DNA from: Saccharina japonica
Lineage: Eukaryota > Sar > Phaeophyceae > Laminariales > Laminariaceae
Reading direction: 5' to 3'
NCBI GenBank assembly: GCA_008828725.1
Contig: MEHQ01000176.1
Location: 403,737-467,736 of the forward strand
Length of the DNA stretch: 64,000 nucleotides
Shown here: piece by piece, positions 10,905-20,312 of the stretch
Position numbering within the stretch: position 1 is the first letter of the stretch
Layout: each line of letters opens with the position of its first letter
Notes under the pieces: generated by a model
The model's input: the letters and a program-made list of their open reading frames with translations, nothing else
The model's database searches: none
What the model was told of the DNA's origin: nothing
Position numbers and translations under genes: made by a program

Positions 10905-11820
10905 CAGTGATGTGAACCGACAACCGAAACTCGGTCTTTTCGGTCGGGTTTTCTCGTTTTTTCCCGACCGAAAACCGACTTTTATTTATCGGTTTTTCGG
11001 TTGCCAAAAACAAACGAAACAGAAAAACCGAGGCTGTTTTTTCCGGTCGTTTTGTTTCCCCCGTCCCCCAAGTCATAAAAAAAAAAAAAAAAACATATCT
11101 ACATGGAAACCCGTTATGTTTGGACATGGATACGCACATAGCACACCGCACATAGCACACAGCCCGCACCAGCAGCAACAACAGTCGCACAGGGCGCAGA
11201 GTAGAGCGGTACAGCAGTGCGTCGCGAGACTGCGAATGATAACGATGTCCGGTTCAGGCGGCAGTGCTGACTCTGACCTTGAGCCTGAGGCAGAGGCGGG
11301 TACTCACAGCCGTTCCTTCAGCAACCTAGATTTCTTTATGGTGTTAGCTGTACGCTGCAAGATGTATCCATCATCTATCATTACATCATACATGGTATAT
11401 ACAGCAGACTGCACATGAGCGGTGCCTCGTGCCCTCGTATTATACTTTCCTACTATTTTAAAAATTGTAGCAACTGCTGTTCTACCTGTAGCTATGGTCG
11501 GCTGCAAATTAATAATATGCATGTCGGCCTGTCTGTACCGTGTGTGGCGCAGCAAACGCAGGTTCTGCAGGAGGGCCCCTTTACACCACACCACACGATC
11601 ATGTCGTCACGTTATGTCAACACATGCGCACCGAACCCTTCGAAATGTGGACCAATTGGCTAGTTTAGTCGGTAAACCGACCGAAACAACGACCAAAAAT
11701 GTTCGGTTTCGGTTTCGTTTTCTTTCGGTTTAAAATAAAAAACCGACCGAATCCGACTGACTTTTCGGTGAAAAACCGAAAAACGGAACGAGTCCATTTC
11801 ATTTTCGGTTCACATCGCTG
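10905..11820. mobile_element. Non-autonomous hAT-like element (ACCGAAA-rich)
   Basis: The termini are CAGTGATGTGAACCGA (10,905) and, inverted, CAGCGATGTGAACCGA (11,820), with one mismatch in 16. They start with CAG as many hAT ends do. The flanking octamers are CACCTGAG and CACGCGAG, six of eight identical, consistent with an aged 8-bp duplication. Subterminal regions are full of AACCGA/TCGGTT in both orientations. The centre (11,110-11,650) has no transposase. Confidence 0.65.
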
Positions 11821-12801
11821 CACGCGAGTCGCAACCCGCTCACTCTACGTGCACTACAAAACAGGAAGTGAGATGACAGAGTACAATCGGTTACGCAAAT
11901 AAAAGTGTAACGTTCTGCAAGACTATTGTAGTTACTGTAGACTGCGAAAACTTTACCGCCCTACCGCCTGCTAGAGATAGTTCAATATATATATATATAT
12001 ATCATACAAGGCTTTCCTTCCGAGTTGTGATAGTATGGGTGACGCAAGAAATACAGGTCAATACCTCGGCAGCAGAGTCATCCCACGATAGGGGCGCAGC
12101 ATAATTTTTTGAGCGCTCAATATCTCAACCGAAACGCGACTTCGGAAGCATTCGTTCGCGCAATCTGACCAAACCTTCCAGTGCGGTAGTCCAAAAACAA
12201 ATACCAGTAATAAAATAATAATAGTATCCGGTGATTACTCACGTGAGAAGCACAGCCGGTCGGAAAGTATTGAGCCTAACAGTGGTACCCCTACCGTGGG
12301 ATTGCTTCGGTCGAAAGTTGGGCCGTTCGTCACAAAGAAGAGCTGACATACGGTCCACTCACAACTAACGACCGACACAGGTTTACTTAACTTTAATGGT
12401 ATTTATATTTGAATGCTTCCACCGAATCGAATCTATTTCAATTCGTTTTTCACAAATTGAATTGCTTTCATCAAAGAGCGTTGTTGGTTTAAACGGGCAA
12501 TAAACGTAAAACTCCACATGTCGGACATAGTCGTTGGGTATAGCCGTGCACATGTCTGGTACGTGTGAGATTCGTATTCGTTCAGGTGTGTGATTTAGGT
12601 ATAGGTAACATACTTACGAAAATTGCGACGTGATTTAGGTTAACTCGGAAGGGTTACATACATGTATGTGTGGCCTGATTCCGGGGGTCTTAGAGTTGAG
12701 GGGAAACGCGGCCCCGTTGCTCTCAGTTGAAACGAAGTTAACTTATGAACATCGACAAATATTGATACCTGGCGTATTTTACTTCTGCTCCGCCTCATGG
12801 C
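11821..12801. other. No gene recognised
   Basis: Includes an (AT)n run at about 11,985-12,002. No recognisable coding sequence or repeat partner elsewhere in the window. Confidence 0.35.
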
Positions 12802-13224
12802 ATGATCGGTCTGCACATCATGCAACCGCACCCAGTGCACGAGTTTTCCCTTTACGGTAGTGAGTTGACATATAGTAACGGTAGCTCAGGCGCAGGGTTA
12901 GACAACAATCTATCCCCCTTCGCGACGATCTCGGTGGAGGAACGACAAGCAACTCAGGACAAAATCACCACAGAAAGACGACAAGTCATAGTCATTGCTC
13001 TGGCAGCCCGTGAGGAGCACAACCACATAACCCGTGAACTAGAGGGAGCAGAGATGAAGGACAACACGCACCAAGCCCAGGAAAAATACCCTAGGAGCCG
13101 CGACAGGTCGTCCGCCACTGACCCAGTGCAGGAATACGCGAAATCACCCCTCCAGGAATTCCATCAACAGTCTACGTACATCGAAGAAGGCGAGCCTGTT
13201 ACCTATCATAGGGCACTGGAATAA
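12802..13224 (+). CDS. Possible charged, helix-forming protein or exon
   Basis: A 140-codon frame from an ATG. The last 100 residues are rich in E, Q, R and K and are protein-like (SVEERQATQDKITTERRQVI, then AAREEHNHITRELEGAEMKD), suggesting an amphipathic helical or coiled-coil segment. The first 30 residues are less convincing, so the true start could be downstream or this could be an internal exon. No family recognised and no competing long frame on the other strand. Confidence 0.3.
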   Translation: MIGLHIMQPHPVHEFSLYGSELTYSNGSSGAGLDNNLSPFATISVEERQATQDKITTERRQVIVIALAAREEHNHITRELEGAEMKDNTHQAQEKYPRSRDRSSATDPVQEYAKSPLQEFHQQSTYIEEGEPVTYHRALE

Positions 13225-13849
13225 ATGATGTGTGCAGGGATTTGCGGTCAATTAGCGACCCAGGCTCTCGAGAGGATTAAAGCTGCCACACCGTTCAGAA
13301 CACAGTGACAGGCAGTGACACAATTATATATATGAAACGGTGTACATTCAAATGTAGATTATGTGGTACGCACGCCGGTTATTTCCGTTCTCCTAACCCT
13401 ACTAGTTTAAGCAAGTGCAGCCTTCTCCGACAGTAACCATTTCCATCTATATATACGAGCTGGTCCAGCCGTAAAATTGATTTTTGTTCTATTATCGTTT
13501 CCGCAAGCGTTTGGAAATACTAGGACTCCAAATTTTACAGCAGTGTTCCCAGCCCTGCAGCGCATATGCAGACGTCAGAATTTTTCGAATCCGAGTTGTT
13601 TCCGTCGAGAAACATCATGTCGAGCAAATCCGGACACTTACGGGGGTGTCTCGATACTAAATTCGGTACGAAAGTCCGAAACCGTTGGACAGCGGATGAG
13701 GCTGATTCTTGGTGTGAACATTCCTTGAGGCATGACAAGACGGTCGATATCCTCACCATCCCCTAATTCATTGTATGTCAGGAGATATGACGTGTCAAGT
13801 ATCCGCAATACAAATTCAAGATGTTATGATGTTTGACACTAAAAATGGA
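13225..13849. other. No gene recognised
   Basis: Several overlapping short frames on both strands (13,477-13,766) with none favoured. Confidence 0.3.
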
Positions 13850-14120
13850 TTTCCCAGCCCAATTTTTCGTTTTTTTCGTTTTTTTTTCCCCTACGTGATT
13901 CGCATCGCTTTCTTCTACAGCTTCAAAGCGGGTCTTTTTTGTTTTTGTTTTTTTTTCCTTAAATGTTTGCGTAAACGTGATCTGGGTTTTTCTTGAAACG
14001 GCCATATAGGCCCACCTTTTGAAAAAAATAAAAAAAGACCCGCTTTGAGTCGTTCGGTTGTACTCTAATGAAGCTCTATGCAAAATTTCAGCTCCAAACT
14101 CGCAAAATTGAGTTGGGAAA
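13850..14120. mobile_element. Foldback / hairpin element
   Basis: The outer arms TTTCCCAGCCCAATTTTTCG (13,850) and, inverted, TTTCCCAACTCAATTTTGCG (14,120) match at 17 of 20. The inner arms CAAAGCGGGTCTTTTTT (13,924) and AAAAAAGACCCGCTTTG (14,031-14,047) are perfectly complementary over 17 bases. No coding content; likely a miniature inverted-repeat element. Confidence 0.55.
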
Positions 14121-14239
14121 AAGCTGGCGAATACAGCAATATCGTCTCGGCCGGACCAGCTCGTAGACATATCTATTATTTCACGACTTGGGGTCGGTCG
14201 TTAGTTACGAGTGGACCGTGAGACAGTTCTTTATGACAA

Positions 14240-15830
14240 ACGGCCCAATGTTTGATGGACAGCTCTTCCAAATAGCTTTTAACTTTTCATTTTTTGCTGA
14301 CAGCAGCACGACTACTAGAGACCAGCTTATCTACAGTCGTACTTTACTGTGTCAGCACGGCGACGACGACACTGGTGAGCTGGGACGACAAGGAAAGACA
14401 GAGCATCGCAACAAGAAGTCAGAAACACGGGGGGAAGGGGAAAGGTCCTGCTCTGCTCTGCTGATCTCTCTGCCTTCCTCCTGCTGCTGCTGCTGCTCCT
14501 GCTGCTCTTCGAAGTACTGCTCTATATTAGGGATGTACATCAACTCATAATCACGTGTTGATTATGAATATTTTGATGATTAATTTTAATCACGTGATGT
14601 GATTAAGTCTTGTTGATTGTTGATTATATATCAACTAGTCATGATTAGTTGATTATACATAATCATGATTAGTTGATTAGTTTTGAATCGAAAGGGGCAT
14701 TTTGTGGTGTAATCGTAAAATATATTCCTCCAGCGCACATTGCCACAAATTAACTACAGTAATCAATGATTAGTTGATTATTGAAATTAATCATGATTAG
14801 TTGATTATGTTTTAATCAAAAAGAGGCGGTTTTTTATGTAACCGTGAAAACAATCAATAATCAACCGATAATCATGATTATTAGACCAAACGTTATCGTA
14901 CCACTTTGTGGCTCTTTTTTCTTCCCGACTTTTATTTCGGCAAACAAAGATAAAGGCTGTGCAGCAGCAGTGCCTATGGCCAAAGCAACATAATACTCGT
15001 ATGTATTCAAAATATGGTACGTATCGTTTTCGTATACGTACTCGGTGTACGTCATACGTACATATTATACGTATCGTTCTCGTATATAGTGCAAGGCATG
15101 TTTTATCGTATATATTTGCGGAACAATAAAAGAGCCAACCAAGATAATGGCGTATTGTGTCTGGCATCATCTCAGGGGTCAGATGATGACGAGACGCCCC
15201 TTTTTGTTGGATTTTTCAATCTTGGGGAACATAGTGGCCAACTTTATGCTCCATACGAGGGGTACACCCATTTTCTTTGGCACTATGTTGCTGATAAGAT
15301 TATGAACGTGCCACAAAGTGGTACCATAACCTTTGGTCTTTAATCCCATCATCGTGTAGTTGATTGTGTGGGTATTAATCAACTAATCATGATTAAATCA
15401 ACACGATTTGGACAAATTAATCAACAATCAAATCAACCCCAAATAAGAGTTGATGTGCATCCCTACTCTATATACCAGGTAGTTTTGATTTGAAAACATA
15501 CGTCAGCTGTGAGTAGGTTTTATAAGCTTCGCCACTTTTTGCTTTTTGCTGACAGCAGCACGACTGCCTTGACGTGCGAACGCGGCACCTTCTACTTTCG
15601 TTTTTATGTAAGCAATGGCCGACAGACAGCAAGACGTATGTTTATTTTCAAGTCAATCAACGCAACACAGACTATCACAGGAAAACAAGAACGTGCGGGC
15701 AAGGAGCAAGATCCTGCTCTGGTGCTCTGCACTCCCTGTGCCTGCTGCTGCTTGCTACTGCTGCTGCTGCTGCTGCTGCTGCTGTTTTGTTCAACCGCCA
15801 AGTACGACATGTAAAAAACAAAAACGAATT
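14240..15830. repeat. Two diverged copies of a CTG-ending unit
   Basis: 14,290-14,520 and 15,535-15,790 share TTTTTGCTGACAGCAGCACGAC near their starts (14,293 and 15,538), then AGATCCTGCTCTG-like text and a terminal (CTG)n run (about 14,480-14,510 and 15,738-15,785). The 14,528-15,465 hAT element sits between them. Long frames through the CTG runs are poly-Leu, poly-Cys, poly-Ala or poly-Ser artefacts. Confidence 0.5.
14528..15465. mobile_element. hAT-like MITE with perfect 8-bp target duplication
   Basis: The ends TAGGGATGTACATCAACTC (14,528) and, inverted, TAGGGATGCACATCAACTC (15,465) differ at one base in 19. They are flanked by identical CTCTATAT octamers (14,520-14,527 and 15,466-15,473). 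TAGGG(A/T)TG ends and 8-bp duplications are typical of hAT elements. The interior is dense in TTGATTAATCATGATTAGTT-like palindromes. It also contains a second inverted pair of 30 bases (14,883-14,912 and 15,310-15,339, about 27 matching). No transposase is present, so it depends on an enzyme encoded elsewhere. Confidence 0.85.
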
Positions 15831-17364
15831 GTTCCTCACTTGACATCATACATATCGACTCTTCCAAGATTCTAAAAGCTGATAAACCATGTGTGCACCC
15901 AGCTGGGTGGAAATATTTTGAACACCCAGCTTTGCCCAGATTGCTATTATATACCAGATACCGGGTAGGTTTTATTGCGTACTCGTAGTGCACCGAAAAC
16001 GCTGATCCAACAACAAATATGCAGCAGTGTAGTTGCTGCTGTCGTTGTTGCTGCTGTTGTTAATGCTGCTGCTGTGCATTAAGTTGACCCGTATTACAGA
16101 GCTGATGATTCACATGTGCATCAGCAGCACACGATGGACTGCTGCGATAGCGCATGCCTAAGTAACGTGGCTGCGGGCACGGGAGCTACATACAGCAGCA
16201 GCTGCAGCAGCAGCAGCAACAGGCGGAAACAGTGGGAGTTTTGGAGCGCAACCACCGTAACGCAATTGCTCGACGGCCGGAAATTTGCACAGCTCCACGG
16301 AGAGACAACATCATGCAGAATATCAGATAGAAGATCTCATGGTGTACTGCTGTTGCTGTACAGCCGGCATATAGTGAGCGTTTAGAGAGACACCATCATA
16401 CAGACTACCAGTATCAGGCAGAGCTAATCATGATGTATTGCTGTACTACAGCAGAGCAAGCAGTACTCAATCGACCTCTTCGACAGTAGCTCAATCGGAA
16501 GGAATGTGTCTGCGGTCTGCAGGGACACGGAACAACCCGTTTGTTGCTGTGTTGCTGCTGTACAGGTCTCTCAGGTATTAATAGTGCTTGTAGCGTAGTT
16601 ACTTGCCGGGCGAATTAATTTATGTTCTTTGCACTTCCCGTCTGCGCAAGAGGCCCTCTTTTGTCAGGAAATTCACAGGAACTCCTCTGTAAAGTATTTC
16701 GCCTAGAGAGTAAACAAGTCGTATCCGTACGAAGTACGTACTGGGGTTGTACGAGTATCATAAAATACGCACACCGCTCCTATGTGCGACGGTAGGGTGT
16801 CTTCATTGTGTCATCGGGTCTGATGAAAAAAAGAAGTATATATGTCGACTCGTCCCTGGACCAGCATAGACAGCAGTATATAGGTTGCGGCTCTATATTG
16901 TTTGTTGCTGCTCTGTTACTGCTGAGGTACTGCGTACGGGGGGGCACAACCTTACTACTATGCTTTTCTTGCGTCGCCCGCATTTGGACGGTTTGATGCA
17001 CGAGTAGGCTACTTTTAATGTATTGTAACATTGTTACTCATTGTGGACACACTAATCCCCCAAACAACTGCAATCTTTGGCGGACTAGTCAAAACCTAAC
17101 TACACCAAATTTTATTGGTTCAAGAATCAACTCCCATCTTACAACCACTCCAAAGGAAAACCTTTTAGGTTCTACTCTTTTTGGAACCCAGGTGTTGTTG
17201 ACGTTCTTGTTTGTTAGATCAGAATACCCCAGTACCTAACACAAAAAACGCGGCTGACTATAACCGAGTAGAGAAAATGACAGGGACGACGTTCGTCTTC
17301 GTGTGCGCGCCGCCGCCTTCCCCATTTTTTGTTTTATTCATCGCAGGATAGGAAGCTACCACTG
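15831..17364. other. No gene recognised; CAG/CTG-rich
   Basis: 16,020-16,230 and 16,530-16,560 hold scattered CAG/CTG runs. No element ends or convincing coding frame were seen. Confidence 0.3.
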
Positions 17365-17826
17365 TCAGCTTCTATTGGTGTAATAGCTCTTGAAATACAC
17401 GCACGGGACAGCATCGGCGAGGCAGTCGTCGAAGGCTTGATATAGTGCTCCGTATTTATTGTCGATCGCTTGTTTATCCTGATAGATGGCCGATCGAGTG
17501 GGTGGCAAAATTGTTCTTGCGACCGCCATGCTTTCGTCTGATTAGCCACCGCTGGGGTAAGCTTTTCTATGGTTTGTAGCCCGGGCCTCCACTCTTGCTC
17601 TGATCGTCGCTCGTTGAGGTTCTCGTTTCATTGCCTCGTTGGTGGTCGTCGGTATTGTCACAACAGCGATGGACTGCCTCAGCGACGCTGGCCCAGTGGC
17701 AACATGTCTTGCAAGTTGGATGTATTCCCCCACTTCAAGTTGTTTTGATCCGATCGCATGTTGGGCTCGCATTGCCAAATATTGTTTTAAAATACAAACT
17801 CGACTGAAATTGACTTGTATTTTCAT
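17365..17826 (-). pseudogene. Interrupted ORF, unknown protein
   Basis: One minus-strand frame is protein-like from 17,826 down to a TGA at 17,365, broken only by one TAA at 17,544-17,542. Before the stop it reads ...QHAIGSKQLEVGEYIQLARH..., and after it ...AIYQDKQAIDNKYGALYQAF.... An ATG at 17,529 could start the 54-residue second half on its own. A TTTCAG just inside the 5' end (about 17,809) could be a splice acceptor. Reading: a decayed gene, or an exon pair with an unrecognised short intron. No family recognised. Confidence 0.35.
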
Positions 17827-18566
17827 TAATCGACTTGAAGTTTCTTCCGAATGGGTTCATTAAAAAAAACGACAAGCAGATACATTTTGTTTTCGCCGAG
17901 AAAACGTCGATCTGGTCGAATAAAAAAAGAAGGAAGTTCAAATATACGTATTATATTCGGAGGCGTGGATACCTGCTGGTACTCAAAAGTTACAGGAGTT
18001 TCGTGCCCGGCACCTAAAGCCGACCACCCGACCCGAGCCCTAACTATAACCCTATGCCAGCGACCAGTGCTAGGATGCTTCGAGTATGAAGCCTCTAGGT
18101 TGATTTTGCTGGCTCCAGATGCTGTGGCTTCTCAAGACATTACCTCGATTACGCCGCTTAATAATCTACTCCTTAGTCCACAAGCGTGCGCAAGTAACAC
18201 AGGTAGCCTGTTATCCTGTGCCGGCCCAAATACTCTGCGGCTTGCCGCTGTGCCGTCGGAGCTCGTTGACCGTTGGATTAGATCAGATTTGTCAACACAA
18301 TGACGCAGAATTCACGAAATACTGGATTCAAGTTCGATTGATATCTATGCAATTACAGCAGTTGTTGTTCCTCGGAAATACGGGCCCTTAGTCTTAAGGG
18401 ACCTATTTTTTAATTTAGTTGGGTCGACTCTCCCTCGCCACACATTACAAAAGCCCTCTTGGTGATTCATGTTTGACCAATCAGAAGAAGCACAAGCCGA
18501 TCAATATATCAAAAGTATTTGAATTGACTTGATTCCAAACGTGTCATCCTTACAGGCTTTTCTTAC
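17827..18566. other. Uncertain coding; short shared repeat
   Basis: A plus-strand frame at about 18,100-18,303 (APDAVASQDITSITPLNN...) is moderately protein-like but has no independent support. The segment around 18,005-18,085 (CCGACCACCCGACCCGAGCC) recurs at about 39,962-40,030 and, inverted, in the right palindrome arm near 56,060-56,140. Confidence 0.25.
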
Positions 18567-18740
18567 GTATATGTTTTCAAGGTGTCGAGGCTCGGCAACT
18601 CAAATAACTGTTTGAAGTTGTTCACCTTGTTCTGCAGTTCCAGTTTTGCTGTCGACTGGTTGGGATCTTTGCATTCACGTGTTTTCTCTCCGAATAATTC
18701 GTGATTAGAATGGATACTGCTTGCCGCTGCTCTGTATTTA
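18567..18740 (-). CDS. Possible internal exon, unknown
   Basis: The minus-strand frame ...SNHELFGEKTRECKDPNQST... then KLELQNKVNNFKQLFELPSL reads like a hydrophilic, helix-rich segment. It runs into AC|GTAAGA at 18,567, a good splice donor. CGGCAAGCAG just upstream could be the acceptor. No partner exon is established. Confidence 0.2.
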
Positions 18741-19029
18741 CAGGCACGAGAAGTGCAGCTAAGCGCTTCTGTACCCAAACTACAGCTATTGTAGTACTGC
18801 TTGCTGCATGGGTCATACGGTGAGCGATTTATATCACAGTACGAAATATGTACTGTTAGGCAAAATATACAACGACAATGCTCCAATTGTCAATACATAG
18901 ACAGAAGTCGGCTAAACGAAACAATGCTCAAAATGTGGAACAGTATATATACCAGGCATGTAAACACATAAGCGATCAACGGATACCCAAGAAAACCAAC
19001 GAGGATAATCAAGAGCATAGCAACAATAC

Positions 19030-19095
19030 CCCATTTGTCAGCAGTGTTGCCGTCAAGAAGAGCGCTATGTACCATGCATACATCGTGACGGTCAT
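19030..19095 (-). CDS. Possible signal-peptide exon
   Basis: The minus-strand ATG at 19,095 (or 19,083) opens MTVTMYAWYIALFLTATLLT, a textbook-looking secretory signal. It is followed by a possible GTATTG donor. Another frame over the same bases gives a longer hydrophobic segment (WGIVAMLLIILVGFLGYP), so the region could instead encode a transmembrane exon. Only one reading can be right. Confidence 0.2.
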
Positions 19096-19716
19096 TCGAG
19101 TATTGTCTCCTCTGCCGGCTATAACCACAAATACGCACCCCGTGAGAGCGTGTCCGGTGAAAACAAAACAGTGTTATGTACTCGTATGACTCGTACGTGG
19201 ATTCCGGTGATTGCGGTGCACGCGCGAAAACAAGAATCACGAAACGCTGAAAACGGTCTCATTTTGGCCGGCCAAAACTATATCACGAGCAAACAAAAAG
19301 TAGGCTGATGATAGCACGCACAATATTGTTTCCAATCCTAGCATCCAATTTGACATTTGTCATCACCGGGCCCCCTCTGTAGGGCTGCTGCAGCATGATC
19401 ATTGCAAATTTAAGTGCACCCCTCGGTCGCATTTACACCCTATGTTTGCCTTTGCCATAATCGACCATTGTGGGCACGCGCGATGTCGCAGGCGGACAAT
19501 AGCCCTCCGCGACCAAGACCCACTTGTATTTAGATGCATAGTGTTTCCTTGATTGTTTCATTGGTGGTTGCCAGGGAAGGCAAAACAATGCTTACCAAGT
19601 ACCCAGTGAAACTGCAACGATCCAACAACAGGGAATGTCGGCTCTGGTTTAGCTGGAGCTGTACACGACCTGTTGACAATCGCCGGTCCTACACCCTCCG
19701 ATGAAGTTATATTTTT

Positions 19717-19765
19717 CTGTGATGTGAGTGTTTTCAGTACTCTGTGATGTGAGTGTTTTCAGTAC
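19717..19765. repeat. 25-bp exact tandem duplication
   Basis: CTGTGATGTGAGTGTTTTCA followed by GTACT occurs twice in direct succession. Confidence 0.85.
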
Positions 19766-20312
19766 TATTATCAAATCTGACTGTAGCAAAGCTTCGAACT
19801 CTACTGGATACGTGGCCGGTTGTGGACGTTTAACTTGCCCCTCTCTGGGTAATAGAAGGTTAATATATTTATGTGAGCTGATATGATGGTGTGAATCGAG
19901 TGAGAGCACGGGCGTGTGCAAACACTCCAGTTAATAGCACCTTGATTTCCTAGTACACCGCTATATATTGTACAACGTTTTCTTCAACGCCTACATTCCA
20001 AACGCTACTGGACCCTACCTTCTTGAACACTTCAACCATCCTGTTGCTCAAAGGTGCGGTCAAATAGCTGCACACGCAGTTACGGTCATACGAGTACAGG
20101 AAACAGGTATAAAAGTCAAGCCAATTCATCCATGTACCAGTCTGTTGCTATCACAACCGCGTATATACCGCACAGCTGGAGTACAGAACATCGCTATACC
20201 GTACAAAGCATATCATATATTAATTCGATTTATACTTGAAACTATCGTCGTCGTCCGCGCCTTGGTCTGTACGGGGTCTCACCTGAATCGCGACCCGTTT
20301 ACCCTTCTTGCA

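Noticed and set aside
15509-15993. Several open frames through the CTG run
   Set aside because: Same microsatellite effect, with no consistent frame between the two copies of the unit.
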